From IMG/VR virus record IMGVR_UViG_3300020123_000329, positions 1 through 21,670 of that record: 21,670 nucleotides of DNA; one strand, 5' to 3'. The DNA comes from a virus. The translations under genes were made by a program, and so were the position numbers. Each line of letters starts with the position of its first letter. Positions within the stretch are counted from its first letter, which is position 1. The notes under the pieces were generated by a model. It was given only the letters and a program-made list of their open reading frames with translations. It was not told where the DNA came from and did no database searches. This document shows positions 1 through 7,601 of this stretch, piece after piece.

Positions 1-111
1 CGCTTGTGCCTCGATCTCGCTGAGATACGGCGTCGGCGCTGATGTCCCTGTCGAAGCAGAGAACACCGCCCTCGATGTCCAGATCAGCACATTTGGCAAC
101 ACGATTGGCAT
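1..111 (-). CDS. Partial unknown protein downstream of the connector gene
   Basis: The first 37 codons of a leftward gene are present and the rest lies beyond the left edge. The ATG at 109-111 sits 10 nt after the stop codon of the connector-like gene, with a purine-rich stretch (GGGTTGAG) in front of it. The N-terminus reads MPIVLPNVLIWTSRAV and is not enough to assign a family. By position it should belong to the head-completion or tail-junction module. Its length, domains and function cannot be judged from this fragment. Confidence 0.6.
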   Translation of the reverse strand, partial: MPIVLPNVLIWTSRAVFSASTGTSAPTPYLSEIEAQA

Positions 112-121
112 AACTCAACCC

Positions 122-1045
122 CTACGCAATGGCTATCGCTGCGTAATCCGTGAGGCACGCCACGGCCTCCTCGCAGAGCGCCTCGACCTTGCTCACTCCC
201 CTGACTTGTCTGATTCGTTGGACCTGTTGATCTGCGCTCCTTGCCATATCCAAGCCACCTAGCCCCTGTTTCTTGAGTGCTCTCTCTTCCAAGAGATGTG
301 ACACCTGTCTGACACAGGCTTCCCTTGCCGCATCCGGGATTGTCGCCGTGTAGTCCGCTGTGACCACGGCAGTCCCCGATTGCGATGAACCGAAGGTCAC
401 TCGCCCCTCGGTGTAATTCACGGTGTATCCAGAGCTTTGCAGGGAACCGTTCACATACACCACAGGTGGCACAGCAGGCAGCTGATTCGGCTGTATGTGC
501 TTTGCTGCAAGATACGTACTTGCCCAAAACCCACGCAGAGCTTGGTAGTTCAAGTTATCCCCTGTGTTGATCAGCGTCTCCCCAAAGATGGCATTGTAAA
601 AGCTGGTGAAACAATCCATCTGGATCAATGGGTTTCTGAGTCCCAATTGCAAGATGACCGGCGAGAGAGAGTACGTGATGGCTTGCAACGGGACGATCTC
701 GACATACCCTGCGTACGGCGCAATCACTGCATCCACTGGATTGATCGTGGCGAAAAACCCTGAGCCATCCGTGCTCAGATTGGACACCTGTATCCTGTAC
801 CGATTGACCGCCTGGATCGGCACAGGATGCGACGGGAACCGGATCTGCCGTGTGTTAAAGTCCCACCTCTGCTCAAGCCACACATTATGCGGTTCAAAGC
901 CCCCGACCTTCATATCGAACTTCATGAAGGCATCAATGGCAGTCTCAGCGCGTGCAATGTATCTCACCAAGGATAAGTCATTGAGATCCTTGAGTGAAAC
1001 ACCGACATCCTCGTCTTTAAATTGTTGCACGCTGAGATACTTCAT
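122..1045 (-). CDS. Head-tail connector / adaptor candidate
   Basis: This is a 307-residue soluble protein with no membrane segment or signal peptide. The ATG is preceded by AAAGG at suitable spacing. The first 45 residues are helical and include a YIARAETAIDAFMKF segment. A beta-rich middle contains paired turns such as YVNGSLQSSGYTVNYTEG (about residues 195-215). The helical C-terminus (about 235-300) carries AAREACVRQVSHLLEER. A helical N-terminus recognising a joint, followed by a strand-turn insert, is typical of phage gp6/gp15-like adaptors, but the protein is long for that group. It is the last complete gene of the head module, where a connector is expected. The connector role is inferred from position and general pattern, without a diagnostic motif. 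Confidence 0.5.
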   Translation of the reverse strand: MKYLSVQQFKDEDVGVSLKDLNDLSLVRYIARAETAIDAFMKFDMKVGGFEPHNVWLEQRWDFNTRQIRFPSHPVPIQAVNRYRIQVSNLSTDGSGFFATINPVDAVIAPYAGYVEIVPLQAITYSLSPVILQLGLRNPLIQMDCFTSFYNAIFGETLINTGDNLNYQALRGFWASTYLAAKHIQPNQLPAVPPVVYVNGSLQSSGYTVNYTEGRVTFGSSQSGTAVVTADYTATIPDAAREACVRQVSHLLEERALKKQGLGGLDMARSADQQVQRIRQVRGVSKVEALCEEAVACLTDYAAIAIA

Positions 1046-1065
1046 GAAATGCCTTTATGCTTGAA

Positions 1066-2214
1066 TTACTCTTCTGAGTAGCCAATAAAGCCAGAGACGT
1101 TTCCTGTATCAGTGACGTCAATGAACAAGTGATGGTTGATAGCGTCTGCAGGTACCCCTTGCCCTAAATCAGGAGTAGCTGACCCGCTCGCAACGGTGAT
1201 CAAGGTTGTCCCAGAGACCGACTGGATTTTAATGCCGCCCTTGCCTGCGTCGTTGGTCAGGTGCGCACAAATCACACGGAATTTCTTGCCACTCGTCGGG
1301 GTCAAGGAATCCACCGGTGTCGCGGCGGTCACTGCGACCTTATTGAAATTGAGGATCTTCGTGAAGGTGCGTACCTGATCAATGGTTGCGCCATTGAAGC
1401 GCCCTTGCGCCTCAAGTGGTACATTTGCCGCTGTATTACCATCAGCTCCTGCCATCACAGGAACAACACCTGCGTACTTGCCAATGTTAACTGAAGCATT
1501 ACCAGAGCTATCAATGGCTAATTTCTGCGTGGGAGTTGTGCCATCTCCAAGCTCGACAACTTGGTTAGGGACAAGTGTCAATCGCCCAGAAGAGTCAACG
1601 GCAAGCTTGTTGGTGCCCGCGCTATCCACAACATTCACGCCACCTGCAAGGTTCGATCCGGTTGCAAGCTTGATCTGTCCTGTGCTATCAGAGGCAATCG
1701 TGACACGTTGCACACCGGTGCCACTGACACCATTGCCCATCGTGGTCGTCACGCCGTTGATCTGCGAGACGTTCACGGAATTCAGGGCACTCCCTGCACT
1801 CTGGAAATTGGCAAGGACACCAACGCTTCCTGCAGTCGGAGCAGAGGCAAAGGTTATGCTGAGCTGAGCGTTTTTGAGAATGCCATTGGAAAGCGCAACC
1901 TCGAAGGCCTGAGTTGCGCCGCTTGCGCAGCTTACACTGGTTAGCGTGTAGTCAATTTCCGCTGACAAGGTATCAACGGTATCCAAGAACGACAGGGTAG
2001 CCGCATTGATGGTCACCGACGTGCCAAGGTTTGCGATGACAATTGCCACTGATTTGGCATCGTAGGCATTGCCGTTCCCGGAAGGCGCAAGGGAACCGAG
2101 GGAGATAGAGAATACTGTTGCTGTGTTCCCTGCTCCAATGACCTGAGAGCCTGAGAGAGGCAACACCTCATTTATCTGTGGAAGCGGCGTATTATCGCCG
2201 GTCAATTGAGCCAC
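1066..2214 (-). CDS. Beta-rich virion structural protein (decoration or fibre-like)
   Basis: This 382-residue protein starts at GTG (2212-2214), with a perfect AGGAGG seven bases upstream. It is very rich in Ala, Gly, Ser, Thr and Val and almost free of Cys. The middle (about residues 145-245) contains short strand repeats of the form V-D-S-x-G-x-x-K/R-L, including LAVDSSGRLTLV and LAIDSSGNASVNIG, plus the motif VQRVTIASDSTGQIKL. These are common in phage surface and fibre-type proteins. The C-terminal 100 residues (GKKFRVICAHLTNDAG and after) look like a compact beta domain. It lies in the head module rather than with tail fibres, so a head decoration or head-fibre role is plausible but unproven. 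No enzymatic motif is visible. Confidence 0.55.
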   Translation of the reverse strand: MAQLTGDNTPLPQINEVLPLSGSQVIGAGNTATVFSISLGSLAPSGNGNAYDAKSVAIVIANLGTSVTINAATLSFLDTVDTLSAEIDYTLTSVSCASGATQAFEVALSNGILKNAQLSITFASAPTAGSVGVLANFQSAGSALNSVNVSQINGVTTTMGNGVSGTGVQRVTIASDSTGQIKLATGSNLAGGVNVVDSAGTNKLAVDSSGRLTLVPNQVVELGDGTTPTQKLAIDSSGNASVNIGKYAGVVPVMAGADGNTAANVPLEAQGRFNGATIDQVRTFTKILNFNKVAVTAATPVDSLTPTSGKKFRVICAHLTNDAGKGGIKIQSVSGTTLITVASGSATPDLGQGVPADAINHHLFIDVTDTGNVSGFIGYSEE

Positions 2215-2226
2215 GTGCGTGCCTCC

Positions 2227-2778
2227 TCATACTTCATGATCGAGATACATCAGGGTGAAATCCCCCATGGTTCCGTTGCCTGCAGCTGCAGCGCTATAAA
2301 AGAGCCCGTGATCAACACTGCATCCAAAGTCAAAGAATGGCGTGGATGGGCTTGGTGTAATCATGGCAAAAGCCGAGCCTGCAGGGAAATTCGCGGGATG
2401 TCCATTGTAGAGCGTGATGGTGACTGCCGACCCAGGATTGTTGACCGTGATCTTCCCAAGGTCCGTGCCCTTCTGCGAGAAAATGCTATAGGCCCCGCTA
2501 TGGGAGTACAGGAAATCAGCAGTGAAGGTCCCGCCGACGGTATCGATGGATTTCACCAGGACACGCTCTGCAGTTCCCATGCCACCCGCGATCATCAATG
2601 TCAATCCGACGTAAATCCCTGCCATCGATGCAGGGGTGACGACCACATTGTTCCCTGCGGTGATCGTCGTTGCCGACGTGGTTGAGACGTTGTTCCCGAC
2701 GGCAACCCAGGTCCCCTGCTGATGAATCCAAAGGGGTTGGTATTGCGGTATCGGTGAAAATCTCTGATGGCGTCTCAT
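2227..2778 (-). CDS. Head module structural protein sharing a domain with its neighbour
   Basis: This 183-residue protein starts at ATG with AGGAG upstream. Residues about 32-101 form a module with VVVTPASM, YVGLTLMI, a G-x-x-E-x-V segment and FTADFLYSHSG. The same module recurs at residues 95-163 of the protein encoded immediately upstream (2791-3489), so the two genes share a duplicated domain. The module type (a short beta domain with TP-A-x-M and TFTA-x-F motifs) is frequent in phage virion proteins. The rest of the protein is also beta-rich. A head decoration or minor capsid function is inferred from position directly after the capsid gene. I cannot name a defined family. Confidence 0.5.
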   Translation of the reverse strand: MRRHQRFSPIPQYQPLWIHQQGTWVAVGNNVSTTSATTITAGNNVVVTPASMAGIYVGLTLMIAGGMGTAERVLVKSIDTVGGTFTADFLYSHSGAYSIFSQKGTDLGKITVNNPGSAVTITLYNGHPANFPAGSAFAMITPSPSTPFFDFGCSVDHGLFYSAAAAGNGTMGDFTLMYLDHEV

Positions 2779-2790
2779 TTCGTCGCTCTC

Positions 2791-3489
2791 CTAGCCCGCA
2801 AAGCCGCGTCCCTGTGCAAGCACAAAGTCAGGCTGTACCGTCACTGCAGGACTTGCCAAGCCTGTTGCGTTGCTGCTCACGCGTGCAAACGTGATGATGT
2901 CTTTCGGATGGATTGCATTCGCAGTGTAGGTCGTTGCAATTTCATGGGGAACCAAGGCAGTCTCATTGGTGCCACTGGCATAAGTCACGCTTGCAAGCGG
3001 TGCCGACACCACGTTCCATGTGCCGCTATGAGTAGTTGCAAAGACGGCCGTGAAGGTCGTCGCAGTCACGGCGGTAACATAGACCGTTTCAGCGCTTGCC
3101 CCGGTATCTACCAAGAGAGCCGTGCCCACAAAAATGTTGGTCATAGCTGCCGGGGTGATGGTCACCGACCCAGCTGACCCAACTGCCGTCGCTGTGGTCG
3201 TGCTGACGAGCAACACGCCCGCCCGTTTGTGCAAGATCTGCCAGGAAAAGTTGTTGGTCGCCGCGCCGGTCAGTGTTGTCTCGGTTGTCCACCGAACAAG
3301 GCGCATCCTCAATGCGTCGAGCGGCAATGCGCCCGCTTGGCCTGTCCCTGCAAGCTTTGTCAAATCAGGGACGGCAAAAAGCACATGCTCATAATCGCTC
3401 GCAGAGCCTGCAGAAGCAGACGGGATCAGCACAGGACTGCCAAGCGGGAAATCCCGATGCAATCCAAGAAATTCATTGAGAAGGGCCAT
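2791..3489 (-). CDS. Head module structural protein with duplicated beta module
   Basis: This 232-residue protein has ATG preceded by GGAGG at a spacing of five. The N-terminal 90 residues are unlike the next gene's product, whereas residues 95-163 (VTITPAAM, IFVGTALLV, SAETVYVTAV, FTAVFATTHSG) match residues 32-101 of the protein encoded just downstream. The N-terminal half includes a strand-rich SDYEHVLFAVPDLTKL stretch of the kind found in small head proteins. It is separated from the 175-aa gene upstream by two bases and lies in the capsid-distal operon. A capsid decoration or head-stabilising role is plausible by context. No catalytic motif, coiled coil or membrane segment is visible. 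Confidence 0.5.
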   Translation of the reverse strand: MALLNEFLGLHRDFPLGSPVLIPSASAGSASDYEHVLFAVPDLTKLAGTGQAGALPLDALRMRLVRWTTETTLTGAATNNFSWQILHKRAGVLLVSTTTATAVGSAGSVTITPAAMTNIFVGTALLVDTGASAETVYVTAVTATTFTAVFATTHSGTWNVVSAPLASVTYASGTNETALVPHEIATTYTANAIHPKDIITFARVSSNATGLASPAVTVQPDFVLAQGRGFAG

Positions 3490-3491
3490 GG

Positions 3492-4019
3492 CTACCTCCG
3501 TCGTGCCTCTGCTGGCAAGTGCTTCTCAAGGCCTGCAATGAGGGTTGTGAGTCGCTCTGCGCCAAGCTGCGCCGCAAGGGCGTCAAGGTCAACCCCTGCA
3601 AGCTGAGAAGCAAATCTCTCAACAGGGACAGGAGTGATTCCTGTTGCCTCGCAGAACTCTTTTTCGCCGACATCGCGAAGCTTGCCATCGTTACCCGATA
3701 CCTGATCAGGCAGAATGGCCTGAATAGCGATCTTGCCGTAGACCTGATCGAGCTTTCCATCGGGTCGCGTGTTCTGTATCCAGTGCTTGACCACGCCATA
3801 GGGCACATGGCGAGCAATGCCATCAAGGAAAGGCGTCTTGTCTACAAACTGCTTGTATCCAGGGGTCACCTTGTTCCACCCGTACAGGACAGTGACCTTT
3901 TCGTGGTCCTCAAATTCTCGTTTCTTAGGTTTTTCCAGGACAGCAGTGGCAGCCTTGCTTTGCGTTGGCTCGTCCTTCTTCTGCTCGTCCTCTGATGGAT
4001 TAGGTTTCTTTTCTGACAT
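3492..4019 (-). CDS. Unknown head-module protein with charged N-terminal tail
   Basis: This 175-residue protein starts at ATG with AGGAG eight bases upstream. The first 40 residues are a disordered, Lys/Glu/Pro-rich tail (MSEKKPNPSEDEQKKDEP). A compact central region follows, containing VTVLYGWNKVTPGYKQF, then helices ending in AAQLGAERLTTLIAGLEKHL. It is the first gene after the major capsid gene, a place often taken by small head-completion or decoration proteins. I do not recognise the family, and the function is not assigned. Confidence 0.5.
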   Translation of the reverse strand: MSEKKPNPSEDEQKKDEPTQSKAATAVLEKPKKREFEDHEKVTVLYGWNKVTPGYKQFVDKTPFLDGIARHVPYGVVKHWIQNTRPDGKLDQVYGKIAIQAILPDQVSGNDGKLRDVGEKEFCEATGITPVPVERFASQLAGVDLDALAAQLGAERLTTLIAGLEKHLPAEARRR

Positions 4020-4034
4020 TCAATGATCTCCTAA

Positions 4035-4053
4035 GAGCCTCAAGGAGAGGCTC
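4035..4053 (-). terminator. Hairpin downstream of the major capsid gene
   Basis: A perfect 7-bp stem (GAGCCTC / GAGGCTC) with a 5-nt loop lies 27-45 nt after the capsid stop codon and before the 175-aa gene. On the minus strand it is followed only by TTAGG, not a long T run. It would act at best as an attenuator or an mRNA 3'-end protector that lowers expression of the distal genes relative to the capsid gene. Chance occurrence cannot be excluded. Confidence 0.3.
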
Positions 4054-4079
4054 ATTGCATTCTCAAGGACAGCAGTGGC

Positions 4080-5342
4080 TTACGACGCTAGTCTGCGAAC
4101 TTTTGCGTTAAAGGATGGAGCGGCGATTTCCAAGCCAAACATGCCGAAAATTATCCACCTGGAAGACAAGACACTATCGACACCAGAAGGTATCTGAAGC
4201 ACAGTGAAGCTCTCGCTGTACAGCCAAGGAATAGCCACGTGGGCGTCGTCTACGATGTAGATGTCCTCGACGGTTGCGCTGTCAGATGTCCGTGTGTACT
4301 TTCCACCGGTTGACCCAGCGAACGGCACAATCATCAGCTCGCCGTCGCCGTAGGTCAACGAATTAACACGGGTACCAACAGTGAGATCTCGCAGATTTGC
4401 AGAGCTGTCATAGCGGACATTGGTCATCTGCTCGTCATCCCAGGCTTGCTTCGAGTTGAGAGACATGAATGCAAGGTTGGGAGACCCGCCGTTGTTTGCT
4501 GCTTGGGTGGCTGCAAACCGCATGGACTCAGTGATGTTGAGCGAATTGATGTCTACCTGGGTTGCGCCGTTTGCGGAGAACGCACCGACACTTCCAAGCA
4601 CGCCACGAAATCCATCGATGCCATTGGCGTTGTACTTGCCCTTCTCTGTGGTGTTATCGGCGCTCGGTGTATTCGATGCGTTTCCCTGCAAGATGTAGTA
4701 CTGGATGTCCTGAGCGAGCTTAATCATTCCATTGCTCATCTCAGTCAGCTCAGGAGAATAAGCAGGAGGGGAACCACCAGCAGAAACGGCAGCGATTTCC
4801 TTGAAGCTCACACCGCGTCCCGTTGCGAAAACACCGATTGGAAAGGTCAAACGGTCATATGCGCCGCTTGTGTATGTTACGGTGCCTACCTCTGATATCA
4901 AGGTAGAACCAGCGGAACCACCGTCAGGAGATGTAATTCGGTTAGCAACATGAGAAAGACCATTTGATGGTTTCTTTGTAAGACGCTCCCAAACGGGGAA
5001 ACGCTTAACAAAGATAGAATGAAGAATTGGTTCAAGATCTTGACGCAACAACACATTGCCTGTCGTGGTGTTCGTTGAGTCAAGGATATCCTTGGTTGCG
5101 GCAGGAATGAATGGCTGTGTGCGCATCTCCCCAAGGATCTTCTGGGTCATGTCGCTGTCGTCATTGATGGGCTGGTCATTATGGATGGTGTGCTTGAGCA
5201 ACTGCTTGAGTTCAGGCTCGGTCATTTTCAGGCATTCGTTGATTTGGCGCTGCCTGTCTTGGGCATACTTCGAACTCGTTGGGTGCTGCACTGCGGTAAA
5301 GGTGTTAGACACAGTGTATCCCTCGTCTTGCGGGACTATCAC
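4080..5342 (-). CDS. Major capsid protein, HK97-fold type
   Basis: A 420-residue protein that should form the icosahedral shell. The N-terminal 100 residues are helical and charged (TEPELKQLLKHTIHNDQ), resembling the delta or scaffold-like domain of HK97-type capsid proteins. The body from about residue 100 follows the usual pattern: RQDLEPILHSIFVKRFPVWERL, then GGSAGSTLISEVGTVTY, an ILQGNASNTPS segment in the middle and a C-terminal IYIVDDAHVAIPWLY before strands ending at the stop. It follows the prohead protease gene, the standard order. The start used here is GTG at 5340-5342, which lacks a ribosome-binding site and overlaps the TGA of a 21-codon leader ORF. The frame has no other start upstream before a stop, so coupling or frameshifting from the leader is possible. 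Its own promoter lies at 5462-5491. Confidence 0.85.
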   Translation of the reverse strand: MIVPQDEGYTVSNTFTAVQHPTSSKYAQDRQRQINECLKMTEPELKQLLKHTIHNDQPINDDSDMTQKILGEMRTQPFIPAATKDILDSTNTTTGNVLLRQDLEPILHSIFVKRFPVWERLTKKPSNGLSHVANRITSPDGGSAGSTLISEVGTVTYTSGAYDRLTFPIGVFATGRGVSFKEIAAVSAGGSPPAYSPELTEMSNGMIKLAQDIQYYILQGNASNTPSADNTTEKGKYNANGIDGFRGVLGSVGAFSANGATQVDINSLNITESMRFAATQAANNGGSPNLAFMSLNSKQAWDDEQMTNVRYDSSANLRDLTVGTRVNSLTYGDGELMIVPFAGSTGGKYTRTSDSATVEDIYIVDDAHVAIPWLYSESFTVLQIPSGVDSVLSSRWIIFGMFGLEIAAPSFNAKVRRLAS

Positions 5343-5404
5343 CGTTGTGCCGTGGGTCGCTTGTGCTGGGGGATGGTCTCAACTCCCTGGGGAGTACGGG
5401 CCAT
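5339..5404 (-). CDS. Putative 21-codon leader ORF overlapping the capsid start
   Basis: A short ORF beginning MARTPQGVETIPQHK lies between the capsid promoter and the capsid gene. AGGA stands 11 nt before its ATG. Its TGA stop overlaps the capsid GTG start as GTGA, the same arrangement seen for the minor head gene at 9228-9231. Because the capsid GTG has no ribosome-binding site, ribosomes ending this ORF may restart on the capsid gene. Alternatively, the ORF is the true capsid N-terminus joined by a -1 shift, or the reading is split by a sequence error. No paralogue or motif supports an independent function for the peptide. Confidence 0.35.
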   Translation of the reverse strand: MARTPQGVETIPQHKRPTAQR

Positions 5405-5461
5405 ATCTCTGCGCGTCCTGCTCACTTGGCTTGGACTGTAAGTAGATGTGTTGTTGCTATG

Positions 5462-5491
5462 ATAGTACGTCATGATGGGCGAGATTGTCAA
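5462..5491 (-). promoter_or_regulatory. Promoter for the major capsid gene
   Basis: On the minus strand a perfect -35 TTGACA (5486-5491) is followed after 18 bases by TACTAT (5462-5467), a 4/6 match to the -10 consensus. It begins one base after a perfect hairpin and lies about 120 bp before the capsid start. Initiation here would give extra capsid mRNA beyond read-through from the late operon. This is seen by eye only. Confidence 0.5.
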
Positions 5492-5520
5492 GGGACTTGG
5501 CGAAATCAACGCCAAGTCCC
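5492..5520 (-). terminator. Perfect 11-bp hairpin after the prohead protease gene
   Basis: GGGACTTGGCG and CGCCAAGTCCC pair perfectly around a 7-nt loop. The stem begins eight bases after the TAA of the protease gene. On the minus strand only TTGACAATC follows, so there is no classical T run. It may terminate weakly, protect the upstream mRNA 3' end, or insulate the capsid promoter that starts at the very next base. Confidence 0.5.
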
Positions 5521-5528
5521 TCAACGAT

Positions 5529-7598
5529 TTATGCACTGACACCGCCAGGATCATCGTAGCACGGCACTGCCGCCTCACTGCCATCATTGTACGAGAGCAT
5601 CTCTGCAGGGTGCATCCAGGTCTTCTGTGTCCCTGTGAGAGGCGGTCTCACCCCGTCCTTGACGCTGCCACCCACGCCCTCTGGCCATTTGCGGTAATTC
5701 ATGGTTTCCCCGCCTGCGAGCGTCCTTGGAACGACAACGGTCTCTTTGAGAGCTTCTTCGAGACTCCACCGACGTTCATTGTCATTCATAGTCGAAGTCG
5801 ATGAGAGAGCCTTGAAGTCCTGGTGAGTCACGGTATCACCATTGTCTCGAATGCCACGCTTCAAGAGGGTAGGCTGTCCAAGTGGCGCATTTTGGAGTTT
5901 GGCAAGGCGTTCCTCTGCCTCCTTGGTCGTGGCTTGGAGTTCCTTGATCCTTCGTTGCTCAGCATCGATCTGACTTTGCAGGGCTTTGATTGCCTTGGGC
6001 TCGATGCCATGCTTGGACAAGGTCTCGATGAGCATGCCGACTTGCTTGGCCAAGGGCTCAATCTCTGATTTGATGTCCAGTGGCAGGGAGAGCTGCTTAT
6101 CATCGCCCTCGTCGTCAGATCCATCATCCATCTCTTCACAGGGATGAAACTGACTCTTGCACATATCGACGATGCTATTGTGCAAGCTTTGAAGAGTTTG
6201 CTGGTTCTTCTTATTGAACTCGCTGCCGGCCTTGATCGTCTCGCCGAAGTTCAGCGCTTTGGCAATGGCTTCCTGGATGCTCTCAGAGGTCAACTCAGGG
6301 GAAGCATTGACCGCCTGGACATTGCCATGCCCATCAAGGGTAATCACAGGCTGTCCAAGACGCTCAGCGAGGACGTTGAAAAGCTGCACGTCGGCAGGGA
6401 CGGGAGCAGATTCAAATTTTGCTTTGTCCAGGACAGCAAGAGGAACTTCATGCGCATGATCATGGCGTTCCTCTGCTGCTGCGATGGCATCAAGGGCATC
6501 TTTGGAAACAGTGACTGACTCAGCGGTTTCCTCAGCAGGGGTTGTCTCTTTCTCTTCTGTTGGGTCCACCTCGGTCTCCTTTTCTTCAATGGTCTCCTTA
6601 TCGGCATCTGAGGCGACAATCCCTGAATCAACAAGGATCGGATCGTCAGGCTCGTCGAAAGCCGGTGCCTCTTCCTCGTTTTCAATGCCGCTCAGCAGCT
6701 TCTCAATGTCGAGATTTGGAAGAGTAGCTTTCACTGCAGTGCCCTCTGTGCTTTCCTTGGCAAATCCTGGGTATCGTGGCGTCTCAATGCCCTTTGCGAG
6801 GATAGCAGGGATGTCCTTGCGATCCAGGGATTTGTACACGCCCTTCTGGTTCATAACAAACATGCGCTCGTTGGGGACCCATTCAACACGCTGCTTCGGA
6901 GTAGGCCTTGCCTCAACGCGTTCAAGGTCCTTGCGCAGCGCTGCGTTGCCAAAGGTCAAGGTCTTCAAATAGTCCTCGTAGGCACGGGGATAGAGCCCCT
7001 TGACTGCAGGGGCCAATCCTAGCGCCTCATCGCCCCTGCCCTGAGATGCCATGCGTTCAAAGAGCCCCTTCGTTGCCGTCTCGGTCCAGCTGCGTTGGTT
7101 CGCTGGAATCCCAACCACCGACCATTCAAGCGTGAGCACATGCAGCATAATGATCGGTGGCCACCACGACCGACCATCGTCATTCTCTTCATCGATCTCG
7201 TATTCCGTGACCATACAGCCGATTGAGCAACCCAGACGCTTGCCTTTCTTGATGTATCCGTAGGTCTGGACAGCGTTAGGATTGCTTGTCTCGACATCGC
7301 TGACAATGTGAAGATCAGCGATCCCTCCCTGCAATCGCAGTTCTGGCTTTTCCTGCAACGATCCAAAGAGCGAGCCTGGAAGTTCGTAGTCATGGTTGAG
7401 CCAAATGATCAAGCCTGGTTCAACTTGAGCCATATCAGTGAGCGCCGAGACTGCCATTGTATCGCCGTGCAGGTCTCGCTCGGTGCTCGATCCGATCATA
7501 CGCACCACATTGCGCTCTGGATCAGCTTCCATGGCGCTTGTGAAGATAGTGAAGTCCGGTGTTGTAGAGCCCTTGAGCCCTGCAGACGATACTTTCAT
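5529..7598 (-). CDS. Prohead protease fused to a long scaffold-like region
   Basis: The N-terminal 180 residues match the caudovirus prohead protease family (peptidase S78 type), which cleaves scaffold and capsid precursor during head maturation. Expected catalytic positions are visible: His69 in WLNHDYELPGSLFG and Ser125 in LGCSIGCMV, with the typical LEWSVVGIPAN strand at 158-167. The remaining 500 residues are unlike a protease. They comprise an acidic Glu/Thr/Pro-rich stretch (about 300-370), helical segments, an Asp/Glu run near 495 and a coiled coil at about 540-590 (AEQRRIKELQATTKEAEERL). Such a tail fits a built-in scaffold. At 689 aa it is much longer than stand-alone proteases (around 200 aa), and no separate scaffold gene is seen between it and the capsid gene. 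It ends eight bases before a strong hairpin. Confidence 0.8.
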   Translation of the reverse strand: MKVSSAGLKGSTTPDFTIFTSAMEADPERNVVRMIGSSTERDLHGDTMAVSALTDMAQVEPGLIIWLNHDYELPGSLFGSLQEKPELRLQGGIADLHIVSDVETSNPNAVQTYGYIKKGKRLGCSIGCMVTEYEIDEENDDGRSWWPPIIMLHVLTLEWSVVGIPANQRSWTETATKGLFERMASQGRGDEALGLAPAVKGLYPRAYEDYLKTLTFGNAALRKDLERVEARPTPKQRVEWVPNERMFVMNQKGVYKSLDRKDIPAILAKGIETPRYPGFAKESTEGTAVKATLPNLDIEKLLSGIENEEEAPAFDEPDDPILVDSGIVASDADKETIEEKETEVDPTEEKETTPAEETAESVTVSKDALDAIAAAEERHDHAHEVPLAVLDKAKFESAPVPADVQLFNVLAERLGQPVITLDGHGNVQAVNASPELTSESIQEAIAKALNFGETIKAGSEFNKKNQQTLQSLHNSIVDMCKSQFHPCEEMDDGSDDEGDDKQLSLPLDIKSEIEPLAKQVGMLIETLSKHGIEPKAIKALQSQIDAEQRRIKELQATTKEAEERLAKLQNAPLGQPTLLKRGIRDNGDTVTHQDFKALSSTSTMNDNERRWSLEEALKETVVVPRTLAGGETMNYRKWPEGVGGSVKDGVRPPLTGTQKTWMHPAEMLSYNDGSEAAVPCYDDPGGVSA

Positions 7599-7601
7599 GT
7601 C

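Noticed and set aside
84-527. Minus-strand ORF of 147 codons overlapping the connector gene
   Set aside because: It lies in another frame of a well-supported gene, has Cys/His-rich random-looking composition and has no ribosome-binding site.
606-1064. Plus-strand ORFs across the late genes (for example 606-1064, 3519-3995, 6484-6972, 7308-8123)
   Set aside because: All are antisense to genes with recognisable protein patterns and tight operon spacing. None has its own ribosome-binding site or family signature.
3937-4079. 14-bp direct repeat AGGACAGCAGTGGC at 3937-3950 and 4066-4079
   Set aside because: One copy is coding and the other intergenic, with no further copies or symmetry noticed, so chance or a trivial duplication is sufficient.
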